From Actinomycetes bacterium (GTDB taxonomy: Bacteria > Actinomycetota > Actinomycetes > Actinomycetales > Cellulomonadaceae), in NCBI GenBank assembly GCA_023432565.1, contig JAEYUL010000032.1, positions 1 through 21,764 of the forward strand: a stretch of DNA of 21,764 nt, given 5' to 3'. Positions 1 to 8,565 of the stretch are shown here, in pieces; the first letter of the stretch is position 1, and every line of letters begins with the position of its first letter. Made by a program: the position numbers and the translations under genes. The notes beneath the pieces are model-generated. The model ran no database searches and was not told the origin of the DNA. It was given only the letters and a program-made list of their open reading frames with translations.

Positions 1-59
1 CGGCGGGGGCCGTACGGAGCACGGCACCTGCATTCATCGCTGCATCGATGTGTGGCTGC

Positions 60-243
60 GCCGACGGCGGGCGCGGGGCGGGGCCCGAGAGGGCGGGGGT
101 TTCGATGGCGGGGTGCGGGTTGCCGACGGCGGGCGCGGGGCGGGCCCGAGAGGGCGGGGGTTTCGATGGCGGGGTGCGGGTCGCCGACGGCGGGCGCGGC
201 GCGGGGCCGAGAGGGCGGGGGTGCCGGCGGCGGGGTGCGGGTT
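60..243 (+). repeat. G-rich tandem repeat, three units of 62/61/61 bp
   Basis: Three head-to-tail units span 60-121, 122-182 and 183-243. Each begins GCCGACGGCGGGCGCGG and ends GGCGGGGTGCGGGTT or GGCGGGGTGCGGGTC. Units 1 and 2 differ by one missing G and one end base. Unit 3 is more diverged, reading GTGCCGGCGGCGGGG where the others read GTTTCGATGGCGGGG. A degenerate left piece (TCGATG at 45-50) and a degenerate right piece (from 244) flank the array. Runs of three or more G separated by short loops give each unit at least one possible G-quadruplex on the + strand. Confidence 0.9.
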
Positions 244-302
244 GCTGACATCGCGGGCGCGCCGGTGCGTGGATGGGCGCGTGGGCACGGGGCGGGATCG
301 GG

Positions 303-315
303 CAGGATAGGCGCC
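303..315 (+). promoter_or_regulatory. Possible leaderless -10 element of glnA2
   Basis: CAGGAT at 303-308 lies exactly 7 nt before the glnA2 ATG. That matches the actinobacterial leaderless spacing, with one mismatch to TANNNT. No strong Shine-Dalgarno sequence precedes this ATG. The call is weak alone but fits the same arrangement at several other genes in this window. Confidence 0.35.
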
Positions 316-1653
316 ATGGACAGGCAGCAGGAGTTCGTTCTCCGCACGGTCGAGGAGCGGGACATCCGCTTCATCCGCCTCTGGTTCACCGACGTGCTCG
401 GGATCCTGAAGTCGGTCGCGGTCGCCCCCGCCGAACTCGAGGCTGCGTTCTCGGAGGGCATCGGCTTCGACGGCAGCGCGATCGAGGGCCTGACGCGCGT
501 GTACGAGGCGGACATGATCGCCCGGCCGGACCCCTCGACGTTCCAGGTGCTGCCCTGGCGCGGCGAGCGGCACGGCACGGCACGCATGTTCTGCGACCTG
601 CTCACCCCCGAGGGCGAGCCGAGCCTCGCGGACTCACGCAACGTGCTCAAGCGAGCGCTGAGCCGCGCGAGCGACAAGGGGTTCACGTTCTACACGCATC
701 CCGAGGTCGAGTTCTACCTGTTCGACGCGCCTGCGGACCCGGACCAGCCGCTCGTCCCGGTCGACCAGGGCGGCTACTTCGACCATGTGCCGCGAGGCAC
801 CGCGCACGACTTCCGGCGCGCGGCCATCACGATGCTCGAGTCCATGGGCATCTCCGTGGAGTTCTCGCACCACGAGGCCGGCCCGGGGCAGAACGAGATC
901 GACCTGCGCTACGCCGACGCACTGACGACCGCGGACAACATCATGACCTTCCGCCAGGTCGTCAAGGAGGTCGCCCTCGAGCAGGGCGTCTTCGCCAGCT
1001 TCATGCCCAAGCCGCTCGCGGACCAGCCCGGCTCCGGTATGCACACCCACCTGTCGCTGTTCGAGGGCGACCGCAACGCGTTCCACGAGCCGGGCGCGCA
1101 CCTCGAGCAGTCGAAGGTCGCACGCAGCTTCATCGCCGGTCTGCTCACGCACGCGGCCGAGATCACGGCCGTGACCAACCAGTTCGTGAACTCCTACAAG
1201 CGCCTGTGGGGCGGCGCCGAGGCGCCGAGCTACATCTGCTGGGGCCACAACAACCGCTCCGCGCTCGTCCGCATCCCCATGTACAAGCCGGGCAAGGGCA
1301 ACTCGAGCCGCGTCGAGTACCGCGCCGTGGACAGCGCGACGAACCCGTACCTCGCGTTCGCCGTCCTGCTCGCCGCCGGCCTCAAGGGGATCGAGGAGGG
1401 CTACGAGATGCCCGAGGGCGCGGACGACGACGTCTGGGAGCTGACCGATGCCGAGCGCCGCGCGCTGGGCATCGAGCCGCTGCCGCAGTCGCTCGACCAG
1501 GCCATCGCGGTCATGGAGAAGTCCGAGCTGGTCGCCGAGACGCTCGGCGAGCACGTGTTCGACTTCTTCCTGCGCAACAAGCGTCGCGAGTGGGACGAGT
1601 ACCGCGCGCAGGTCACGCCGTACGAGCTGAAGCGGTTCCTGCCGGTCCTGTGA
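316..1653 (+). CDS. glnA2: Glutamine synthetase-like protein GlnA2 (class I, not adenylylatable)
   Basis: Predicted cytoplasmic member of the class I glutamine synthetase family, which condenses glutamate with ammonia using ATP (445 aa; M. tuberculosis GlnA2 is about the same length). The N-terminal beta-grasp region is followed by FDGSAIEG, then the catalytic core with the KPLADQPGSGMHTHLSLF stretch and NRSALVRIP. Where GlnA1 has the adenylylation motif with Tyr, this protein reads DDVWELT with Trp374, so GlnE should not modify it. ATG 316 is chosen because family homology begins at MDRQQEFVLRTVEERDIRF; an in-frame extension upstream would read through the tandem repeats. glnE starts 4 nt after the stop, so the two genes are probably co-transcribed and coupled. 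Some GlnA2-type paralogues act on substrates other than ammonia, so the exact reaction is not certain. Confidence 0.93.
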   Translation: MDRQQEFVLRTVEERDIRFIRLWFTDVLGILKSVAVAPAELEAAFSEGIGFDGSAIEGLTRVYEADMIARPDPSTFQVLPWRGERHGTARMFCDLLTPEGEPSLADSRNVLKRALSRASDKGFTFYTHPEVEFYLFDAPADPDQPLVPVDQGGYFDHVPRGTAHDFRRAAITMLESMGISVEFSHHEAGPGQNEIDLRYADALTTADNIMTFRQVVKEVALEQGVFASFMPKPLADQPGSGMHTHLSLFEGDRNAFHEPGAHLEQSKVARSFIAGLLTHAAEITAVTNQFVNSYKRLWGGAEAPSYICWGHNNRSALVRIPMYKPGKGNSSRVEYRAVDSATNPYLAFAVLLAAGLKGIEEGYEMPEGADDDVWELTDAERRALGIEPLPQSLDQAIAVMEKSELVAETLGEHVFDFFLRNKRREWDEYRAQVTPYELKRFLPVL

Positions 1654-1657
1654 GCCG

Positions 1658-4600
1658 ATGAGCGAGCGACCCGAGCGTGGTGCGTCCCTCGCAGCGCGCC
1701 TGACGCGCGCGGGCGTCGACGACGTCCCACGCGCCGAGCGTCTGCTGGCCGACGCCGCGCTGCTCAGGGTCCTGCCGACGGCCGCCGAGACGCTCGTCGG
1801 TCCTCTGGCGGACGTCGCCGACCCCGACGCCGCGTTGCTCGCCCTCGCGAAGCTCGCGGGTGCGCTCCGGGGAGATCGCGAGCTCACGGCGCTGCTCACC
1901 TCGATCCTCGGCGCCGACGACGAGCCCCGGGCACGGCTGCTCGCGGTGCTCGGCGCATCGGTCGCGCTCGCGGACGCGCTGTGCGCGCACCCTGACAACC
2001 TGCGCCTGGTCGCCGACACGACTCCCGGCACGGGTGTGCCTGCCGCCGACGTGCGCGGCGAGCTGCTAGTCGCGGTCGGCGCCGACCCGACCGCCGAGGT
2101 ACCCGTCGCGACGATCACCGGGACGGCGGGCATCGACGCCATGCGCCGCGCGTACCGTTCGCGACTGCTGCGCGTGGCGGCGACCGACCTGACGGTGCCC
2201 GACCCGCTGAACCGCATGCCGGGGGTCGCGGCCGCGCTCGCGGACCTCGCCGCGGCGGCGCTCGAGGCGGCGCTGACGCTCGCCCGGGCGGACCTGCCGG
2301 ACCACGGTGCGGGCGTACGGCTCGCGGTGATCGGGATGGGCAAGGCTGGGGGTCGCGAGCTCAACTACGTCTCGGACGTGGACGTGGTCTACGTGTGCGA
2401 GGCTGCGGAGGGCTCGGGGCTCAGCGAGGCGGATGCGCTCGCGGCGGGTACGCGGCTGGCCTCGGGTCTGGCTCGCGCGTGCTCGACACCTGCCGGCGAG
2501 CCCGCCCTGTGGCCGGTCGACGCGGCCCTGCGCCCCGAGGGCAAGGACGGTCCGCTCGTGCGGACGCTCGCGAGCCACCGCGCCTACTACGAGCGCTGGG
2601 CCAAGACGTGGGAGTTCCAGGCGCTGCTCAAGGCGCGCCCGCTCGCGGGTGACGCCGCGCTCGGCCGCGCGTACGTCGAGATGACGCAGCCGTTCGTGTG
2701 GGCCGCCGTCCAGCGCGAGCACTTCGTCGAGGACTCCCAGGCGATGCGGCGACGCGTCGAGCACAACATCCCCGCCGCTGAGGCCGACCGTCAGCTCAAG
2801 CTGGGCGTCGGCGGCCTGCGCGACGTCGAGTTCACCGTGCAGCTCCTCCAGCTCGTGCACGGGCGGTCCGACGAGTCGATCCGCAGCGGCAGCACGCTCA
2901 CCGCGCTCGCGGCGCTCGCCGCCGACGGGTACGTGGGCCGCGACCACGCCGCGCGTCTCGCCGTGTGCTATCGGTTCCTGCGCCTGCTCGAGCACCGCAT
3001 CCAGCTGCACCGCCTGCAGCGCACGCACCTGATGCCGACCGCCGAGCCGGACCTGCGCCGGCTGGCACGTTCGGTCGGCATGCGCTCGGAGGGTGCGCAG
3101 GGTCTGCTCGAGCGGTGGCGCCGGGTGCGCCGGGACGTGCGCGACCTGCACGAGGAGCTGTTCTACCGCCCCCTGCTGCCCGCGACCGCCCGGCTGTCGG
3201 CCGAAGAGGCGAGCCTCGCGCCCGAGGCGGCGCGGGCGCGCCTCGCGGCGATCGGCTACCGCGACCCGATGGGGGCGTCCCGGCACATCGCCGCCCTCAC
3301 CGAGGGCGTCTCGCGGCGTGCGGCGATCCAGCGCCAGCTGCTGCCCGTCATGCTCGGCTGGTTCGCCGACGGTCCCGACCCCGACGGCGGGCTGCTCGCG
3401 TTCCGGCGGCTGTCGGAGCAGCTGGGCACGACGCACTGGTATCTCAAGCTCCTGCGCGACTCGGGCACGGCCGCCCAGCGCCTCGCCCGCGCGTTGTCGA
3501 CGTCGCGCTACGTCGCCGACGCCCTGACCCGTTCGCCCGAGTCGGTCACGTGGCTCGCCGACGACAACGAGCTCGAACCGCGAGCACGCGAGCGGCTGGC
3601 AGCGGAGGTGGACGCGGCGCTGACCCGCGCCGACGAGCCCGGGCCTGCCGCGACGTTCCTGCGCGGCCTGCGCCGTCGCGAGCTCGCGCGCACGGCTGTG
3701 GCTGACGTGCTCGGGGTCGTGACGGGGACCCGTGCGGCGCAGAGCGTGACGGTTGCCGCGGACGTGGTGCTGGCCGGTGCGCTGCGGGTCGCGGAGGCCG
3801 AGACCCGCGCGGCGCGCGGCCTGTCCGAGAACCCGACGCGCATGCTCGTCGTCGCGATGGGGCGCCTCGGGGGTCGCGAGATGGGCTATGCGTCGGATGC
3901 CGACGTGCTGTTCGTGCACGACCCCGTGCCGGGCGCGGACTCGCGCGAGGCGCAGGAGTTCGCCGTCGCGGTGGCGACCTCGCTGCGCCAGCTCCTGGGT
4001 GCACTCGGGCCGGAGCCGCCGCTGGCTGTCGATGCCGACCTGCGTCCCGAGGGCCGCAACGGCCCGCTCGCGCGGTCGTTCGACGCGTACGCGGAGTACT
4101 ACGGCCGCTGGTCCTCGCCGTGGGAGAGCCAGGCGCTGCTGCGCGCCCGCCCGGTCGCGGGCGACGTCGCGCTGGGGGAGCGCTTCGTCGCACTCATCGA
4201 CCCCCTGCGGTATCCCGTCGGTGGTCTGGACGCGGCGACGGTGCGCGAGGTCCGGCGCATCAAGGCGCGCGTCGAGGCCGAGAGGCTGCCGCGCGGCCAG
4301 GACCCGGCGCGCCACCTCAAGCTGGGGCGCGGCGGTATCGCGGACGTCGAGTGGACGGCCCAGCTGCTGCAGCTCGAGCACGCGCACGAGGTCCCGGGGC
4401 TGCGCACGACGAGCACGCTCGACGCGCTTCAGGCCGCGTGCGAGGCCGGGCTCCTGGAGCGCGACGACCTGACCGCGCTCGTGCAGGCGTGGGAGCTCGC
4501 CTCCCGCCTGCGCGACGCGAACGTCCTGTGGACCGGCCGCACGGAGCCGGCGCACGCCGACGTCCTGCCGCACGTGCACCAGGCGCTCGCCGGCCTGGCG

Positions 4601-4705
4601 CGCGTCATCGGGTACCCGCCCGCGTCGGGCGGCGAGCTCGAGCAGGTCTACCTGCGCACCGCGCGCCGTGCGCGCGCCGTGGTCGAGCGCGTCTTCTACG
4701 GCTGA
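1658..4705 (+). CDS. glnE: Bifunctional glutamine synthetase adenylyltransferase/deadenylylase
   Basis: GlnE attaches AMP to, and removes it from, a tyrosine of glutamine synthetase and so sets GS activity by nitrogen status. The 1015-aa protein has the expected duplicated layout. The N-terminal deadenylylase nucleotidyltransferase motif GMGKAGGRELNYVSDVDVVY lies near residues 225-245. The C-terminal adenylylase motif MGRLGGREMGYASDADVLF lies near 733-751. Each half is followed by the conserved helical region with KLGVGGLRDVEF or KLGRGGIADVEW. ATG 1658 follows the glnA2 stop by 4 nt, which points to translational coupling. The likely substrate is GlnA1 (14615-16039, Tyr402), not the adjacent GlnA2, which lacks the tyrosine. 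The 3' end is 16 bp from the convergent permease gene. Confidence 0.97.
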   Translation: MSERPERGASLAARLTRAGVDDVPRAERLLADAALLRVLPTAAETLVGPLADVADPDAALLALAKLAGALRGDRELTALLTSILGADDEPRARLLAVLGASVALADALCAHPDNLRLVADTTPGTGVPAADVRGELLVAVGADPTAEVPVATITGTAGIDAMRRAYRSRLLRVAATDLTVPDPLNRMPGVAAALADLAAAALEAALTLARADLPDHGAGVRLAVIGMGKAGGRELNYVSDVDVVYVCEAAEGSGLSEADALAAGTRLASGLARACSTPAGEPALWPVDAALRPEGKDGPLVRTLASHRAYYERWAKTWEFQALLKARPLAGDAALGRAYVEMTQPFVWAAVQREHFVEDSQAMRRRVEHNIPAAEADRQLKLGVGGLRDVEFTVQLLQLVHGRSDESIRSGSTLTALAALAADGYVGRDHAARLAVCYRFLRLLEHRIQLHRLQRTHLMPTAEPDLRRLARSVGMRSEGAQGLLERWRRVRRDVRDLHEELFYRPLLPATARLSAEEASLAPEAARARLAAIGYRDPMGASRHIAALTEGVSRRAAIQRQLLPVMLGWFADGPDPDGGLLAFRRLSEQLGTTHWYLKLLRDSGTAAQRLARALSTSRYVADALTRSPESVTWLADDNELEPRARERLAAEVDAALTRADEPGPAATFLRGLRRRELARTAVADVLGVVTGTRAAQSVTVAADVVLAGALRVAEAETRAARGLSENPTRMLVVAMGRLGGREMGYASDADVLFVHDPVPGADSREAQEFAVAVATSLRQLLGALGPEPPLAVDADLRPEGRNGPLARSFDAYAEYYGRWSSPWESQALLRARPVAGDVALGERFVALIDPLRYPVGGLDAATVREVRRIKARVEAERLPRGQDPARHLKLGRGGIADVEWTAQLLQLEHAHEVPGLRTTSTLDALQAACEAGLLERDDLTALVQAWELASRLRDANVLWTGRTEPAHADVLPHVHQALAGLARVIGYPPASGGELEQVYLRTARRARAVVERVFYG

Positions 4706-4721
4706 GCGGCCGCGAGGGAGC

Positions 4722-6095
4722 TCAGGTCGTGGCGTCGTCCGTGCGCCGGTCAGGCTCGGCGGCTGAGGCGTCGGCCTGCTCGGACGCACGCTCGGGTGTC
4801 GTCACCCCGGTCGGCAGCGGCGCGACCGGCGAGGCGCTGCGCCGGCGCACGCGTTCGGACCACGAGCCGCGCCGCCCGTGCTCGAGCCCCTGGCCGGCGT
4901 CCGAGCTCGCGCCGACGGGCTCGTCGGAGTCGACACGGGTGGGCGGGCGGCCTGCGGCCTCGTCGCGCGTCTCGTCCTCGTCGAGGTCCGACCAGCCGCG
5001 GTTGCGGCGCAGCGCCTCGACGTCCTCGTGCAGCAACGGGTCGTCGACGATCTCGTGGCGCCGGACGTAGGTGGAGGCGACCGCCTGGACGGTGGCGAGC
5101 ACGGGCAGCGCGATGAAGGCACCCATCGCACCGAACACCGCGCCGAAACCGATCACCCCGAGGAACGCCACTGCAGGGTTCAGCTGGAGCGCGCGGGCGG
5201 AGATCTTGGGGGAGAAGACGTAGTTCTCGAGCTGCTGGTAGGCGATGATCCACGCGAGCACGAGCAGCGCCCGGACCGGTGAGACCGTCAGGGCGACCGC
5301 GACCGGCACGGCGCCGCCGATGTACGTGCCGATCGTCGGGACGAACTGCGAGACCACTCCGGTGAACGCCGCGAGGGGCAGCGCGTACGGGATCCCGACG
5401 ATCATCAGGAAGATCCACGTGAACACGGTCGAGAGCGCCGCGAGCACGAGGCGCGAGTTGATGAAGTCGGCGACCTTCTCCTGCGAGACCTCCCAGATCC
5501 GCAGCACCTCGCGCTGCCGGTTGGGCTCGAGGTAGCCCAGCACCGCCGCACGGAAGCGCGGCCCGGCGCTGGCCATGTAGTAGGTCACGAGCAGGATCGC
5601 GCTCGCGGTGAAGATCCCGCCGACGAGCGAGGCGCCCGCGCCGATGATCCCCGGAGCGAGCGACTGCCACTGGTCCGTGATCCGGTCGAGTGCCTCGTCG
5701 GCGGTCGGGATCTGGGCGTCGAAGCGCTGGTCCAGCCAGTCGGCCAGGTCCTCGTAGTAGTTCGGGAGGTTGGTGACGAAGTCGATCACCTGCTGCACGA
5801 ACAGGCTGCCGAACAGCGCGACGACGACGACGATCAGCACGCCGGCCGTGAGCATGACCAGTCCCGTCGCACGGGTCCGGCGGATGCCGCGGCGCACCAG
5901 CCAACGGATCGGCGGCTCCATGGCCAGGGCGACGAACCACGACCACGCCAGGATCGTGATGACGTTCGTGAGCAGGCCGAGGGCGCGCCACACGAGGACC
6001 GCGGCGAACACGGTCAGGGCGCACATCAGCAGGGCGCGCGGCAGCCAGGCCGGTGGGCGACGGGCGTCCATGGCGGCAGGACGTGGCTTCGGCAT
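4722..6095 (-). CDS. AI-2E family transporter (PerM/TqsA-like membrane protein)
   Basis: A 457-aa multi-pass membrane protein of the AI-2E transporter family, whose members export small molecules or ions; the substrate cannot be deduced here. Visible features are an N-terminal hydrophobic pair (ALLMCALTVFAAVLVWRAL, NVITILAWSWFVALAMEP), a long loop with NYYEDLADWLDQRFD, and a C-terminal bundle containing the family-typical PYALPLAAFTGVVSQFVPTIG and YQQLENYVFSPKI. The last 100 residues or so are acidic, polar and probably disordered. ATG at 6095 is chosen because GAGGA precedes it at good spacing. A second ATG 24 nt inside has no ribosome site, and upstream in-frame sequence is not family-like. 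It is convergent with glnE and divergent from the next gene. Confidence 0.9.
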   Translation of the reverse strand: MPKPRPAAMDARRPPAWLPRALLMCALTVFAAVLVWRALGLLTNVITILAWSWFVALAMEPPIRWLVRRGIRRTRATGLVMLTAGVLIVVVVALFGSLFVQQVIDFVTNLPNYYEDLADWLDQRFDAQIPTADEALDRITDQWQSLAPGIIGAGASLVGGIFTASAILLVTYYMASAGPRFRAAVLGYLEPNRQREVLRIWEVSQEKVADFINSRLVLAALSTVFTWIFLMIVGIPYALPLAAFTGVVSQFVPTIGTYIGGAVPVAVALTVSPVRALLVLAWIIAYQQLENYVFSPKISARALQLNPAVAFLGVIGFGAVFGAMGAFIALPVLATVQAVASTYVRRHEIVDDPLLHEDVEALRRNRGWSDLDEDETRDEAAGRPPTRVDSDEPVGASSDAGQGLEHGRRGSWSERVRRRSASPVAPLPTGVTTPERASEQADASAAEPDRRTDDATT

Positions 6096-6346
6096 CGGTC
6101 CTCGTCTGTCCAGCGGGGGAACGGGCGTGACGACCGTACCGGGCGCACGACCCGTGAGGCGCACAAGCGCGCGAATCGTCTGCGTCCGGTCGCCGCGGGC
6201 GCTCGTCGGTCCGCGCGGCGTGTCGGTGCCAGGTCGTGTCACGTCGCCGGCGGCATCGCCCGCGGGGGGTGGTGTGGGCCCACGTGTGCGCTGGCATGCT
6301 CGCATCTGGGGGAGCGCTGTCGGGAGCTGCTCGACGGAGGTGTGCC

Positions 6347-7840
6347 ATGACGGACGAGACAGCACCGCGAGGGGCCAGCGGTTCGAGGCCGCGCAGGCCC
6401 GCGCGGGCAGACCACCCGGTGCAGGACCCGACCGAGCCGGTCCCGGTCGGTGACCCGGGCACGCCACCGGAGACGTCCGACGCGGCGCTGCGAGAGCGGC
6501 TGGCGGCCCTCGAGGCCGAGAACGCTTCGCTGAAGCAGCGCCTGAACGCGGACTCGCCGCCGCCGGGGCTCGGGGCGACGGGCGCTCCTCGTCGATCGCA
6601 GCGCAACCTCGGGCGCTCGGCGCTCGCCGTCCTGCTCCTCCTGGCCGGTGCGCTCCTCGCACCGGTCGCCGTGATCGCCTCGTGGACGAGCGGACTCGTC
6701 GACGACACCGACCGGTGGGTCGCCACGGTAGGGCCGCTCGCCGACGACCCTCGCGTCCAGCAGGCGGTGACGGACCGCCTCACGACCGCGATCGTGGAGG
6801 CCGTGGGGGTCGACGAGCTCGCCGAGCAGGCGACCTCCGCGCTCGCGGGACTCGGGCTGCCGCCGCGGGTCGCGACGCTCGTCGAGTCGCTGGGGGGACC
6901 GCTCGCGAACGCGGCGAGCGACCTCGTGCGCCGAGGTGTCGAGACGGTCGTGACGTCGGACGCGTTCTCGACGGCGTGGGTCGAAGCCAACCGCACCGCG
7001 CACGAGCAGCTCGTCGCGTCGCTGCGCGGCGACCCGGACGCGATCGCCAGCATCGGCGCCGACGGCACGCTGAGCGTGCAGCTGACGACGGTCGTGGACG
7101 CGGTACGTCAGCTCCTCGTCGACCGCGGGTTCACGATCCTCGAGCGGCTCCCGGAGATCGACGCGTCCTTCCCGCTCCTGCAGAGCGACGACCTCGTGCG
7201 GCTGCAGGACGCGTACCGGCTGCTGCACGCCCTGGGTATGTGGCTGCCCTGGGTCTCGGTGCTGCTGCTCGCTGCGGGCGTGCTGGCGGCGCGGCGTCGT
7301 GCTCGCGCGCTCGTCGTCGCCGGGCTGGCGCTCGCGGGCGCGATGCTCCTGCTGGGCGTCGGGATCGCTGTCGGCCGATCGGTGTACGTCGCCTCGCTTC
7401 CCGAGGCGATCCAGCGGCCCGACGTGGCGGTCGTCGTCTACGACCAGGTGGTGACGTTCTTGCGGGTCGCCCTGCGGGCCGTGGCGGTGCTCGGGCTGGC
7501 CGTCGCGTTCGTCGCGTTCGTCGCGGGCGGCTCGGCGGCCGCGCGCGGGTTGCGCGCGACGTGGGGGCACGGCGTGGGCGCCGTTCGCAGGCTCGGGGAC
7601 CGGCACGGCGTCTCGACCGGGCCCGTGGGTCGCTGGCTCTTCGAGCAGCGCGTGCTCGTCCGCGTCGTCGTCGCCTCGGTCGCAGGTCTGGTGATCGTGC
7701 TCGCCGACCGGGTCACGCCGGCGCTCGTCGGATGGACCGCGCTCGTCGCGATCCTCGTGCTGCTCGTCGTCTCGCTCCTGGCGCGTCCGGCACCGCCCGA
7801 CGTGCGCGAGGCCGAGCCCGGGTCTCCGAGGGCCGCCTGA
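6347..7840 (+). CDS. Six-TM membrane protein of unknown function
   Basis: I do not recognise a specific function. The 497-aa protein has a basic, Pro-rich cytoplasmic N-terminus, a short coiled coil at about 46-68 (LRERLAALEAENASLKQRLN), and a first TM at about 91-112. A roughly 185-residue, probably extracytoplasmic, helical domain follows, starting SWTSGLVDDTDRWVATVGPL. Five further TMs lie near 298-314, 321-343, 373-394, 436-454 and 458-479. The layout resembles conserved actinobacterial integral membrane proteins with no assigned role. ATG 6347 has GGAGG 6 nt upstream. The hydrolase gene starts about 14 nt after its stop, so the two likely form an operon. The 251-bp gap to the divergent permease holds no gene and presumably both promoters. 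Confidence 0.85.
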   Translation: MTDETAPRGASGSRPRRPARADHPVQDPTEPVPVGDPGTPPETSDAALRERLAALEAENASLKQRLNADSPPPGLGATGAPRRSQRNLGRSALAVLLLLAGALLAPVAVIASWTSGLVDDTDRWVATVGPLADDPRVQQAVTDRLTTAIVEAVGVDELAEQATSALAGLGLPPRVATLVESLGGPLANAASDLVRRGVETVVTSDAFSTAWVEANRTAHEQLVASLRGDPDAIASIGADGTLSVQLTTVVDAVRQLLVDRGFTILERLPEIDASFPLLQSDDLVRLQDAYRLLHALGMWLPWVSVLLLAAGVLAARRRARALVVAGLALAGAMLLLGVGIAVGRSVYVASLPEAIQRPDVAVVVYDQVVTFLRVALRAVAVLGLAVAFVAFVAGGSAAARGLRATWGHGVGAVRRLGDRHGVSTGPVGRWLFEQRVLVRVVVASVAGLVIVLADRVTPALVGWTALVAILVLLVVSLLARPAPPDVREAEPGSPRAA

Positions 7841-7854
7841 CGCGAGGGTGCGTG

Positions 7855-8565
7855 GTGGCGCACGACGGTCGGCTCGTGCGGACGGGGGGTCCGCACGTGT
7901 GGTGGCGGGTGCGCGACTACGCGTGCGCGGCGGCGTGGATCGTCGCCGGCCTGGCGCCGCCGTGGGGCGCCGACGAGCTCGCGCGTCCGCCCGTGCAGGG
8001 CCGTCCTGTGGTCCTGGTCCCCGGTGTCTACGAGGCCTGGCACTTCCTGCGGCCGCTCGGACGCGAGCTGCACGACCGGGGTCTGCAGGTGCACGCGGTG
8101 CCGGCGCTGCGTCGTAACCACCGACCGGTCCCGGAGGGTGCCGACGTCCTGCGTCGTGCGATCGCCGGGCGCGACCTGCACGACGTGGTGCTGCTCGCGC
8201 ACAGCAAGGGAGGGTTGGTCGGCAAGCACGCCATGCTGGCCGACCTCACGTCGGGTGAGCGGCGTATCGCGTCGATGATCACCGTGAACACGCCGTTCGG
8301 CGGCTCGCGACACGCCCGCTGGGTGCCGTTGCGCGCGGTCCGGGCGCTCGTGCCCGGCGACACGGTGATCCAGGCGCTCGTCCTCGACCGCAGCGTCGAC
8401 GCCCGGATCCTCGCGGTCCGCAGCGTCTGGGACCCGCACGTGCCGGAGGCCGGTGCGCCGCAGGGGGTGCTCGAGGTGGTCCTGCCGACGCCGGGACACT
8501 TCCGCGTGCTCGAAGACCCGGCCCTCGCGGATCTCGTCGTGCGGCACGTGCTGGGCGAGCGTTAG
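7855..8565 (+). CDS. Alpha/beta hydrolase, lipase/PGAP1-like
   Basis: A 236-aa alpha/beta-hydrolase-fold protein. PVVLVPGVYEAWHFLRPL at about 51-68 is the oxyanion-side strand-loop. LLAHSKGGLVG carries the nucleophile Ser117 in an A-H-S-K-G elbow. Candidate acid and base are Asp193 (VWDPHVP) and His215 (PTPGHFRVL). A short hydrophobic stretch near residues 23-37 could tether it to the membrane, but no clear signal-peptide cleavage site follows. The start is one of two consecutive GTG codons, 7852 or 7855; 7855 is preferred because GAGGG at 7844-7848 is then 6 nt away. The substrate is unknown, probably a lipid ester. It follows the six-TM gene closely, and its stop overlaps that of the convergent hydrolase. 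Confidence 0.82.
   Translation: MAHDGRLVRTGGPHVWWRVRDYACAAAWIVAGLAPPWGADELARPPVQGRPVVLVPGVYEAWHFLRPLGRELHDRGLQVHAVPALRRNHRPVPEGADVLRRAIAGRDLHDVVLLAHSKGGLVGKHAMLADLTSGERRIASMITVNTPFGGSRHARWVPLRAVRALVPGDTVIQALVLDRSVDARILAVRSVWDPHVPEAGAPQGVLEVVLPTPGHFRVLEDPALADLVVRHVLGER

Larger units (their letters stand above)
1..315. other. Non-coding upstream region of glnA2
   Basis: No convincing gene lies before the glnA2 start at 316. Three overlapping + strand open frames exist here only because the G-rich repeats contain no stop codons. They encode almost the same Gly/Arg-rich peptide in successive frames, as expected for a non-coding repeat whose unit length is not a multiple of three. Positions 1-44 show nothing recognisable, 45-243 hold the tandem array, and 244-315 should contain the glnA2 promoter and start region. 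Confidence 0.7.

Noticed and set aside
52..315. In-frame upstream extension of glnA2 through the repeats
   Set aside because: The added residues are repeat-derived Gly/Arg sequence absent from the GS family; homology starts at the ATG at 316.
634..2364. Long - strand open frame opposite glnA2 and the 5' part of glnE
   Set aside because: Antisense shadow of two clear genes, with low-complexity composition and no motif.
4702..4725. CTGAGC/GCTCAG inverted repeat as a terminator between glnE and the permease gene
   Set aside because: Only a 6-bp stem with a 12-nt loop spanning both stop codons; this is likely by chance at this GC content.
2066..4789. Very long open frame on the - strand opposite glnE (907 aa)
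   Set aside because: It mirrors glnE codon bias in GC-rich DNA, is Arg/Gly-rich with no recognisable domain, and glnE on the + strand is unambiguous.
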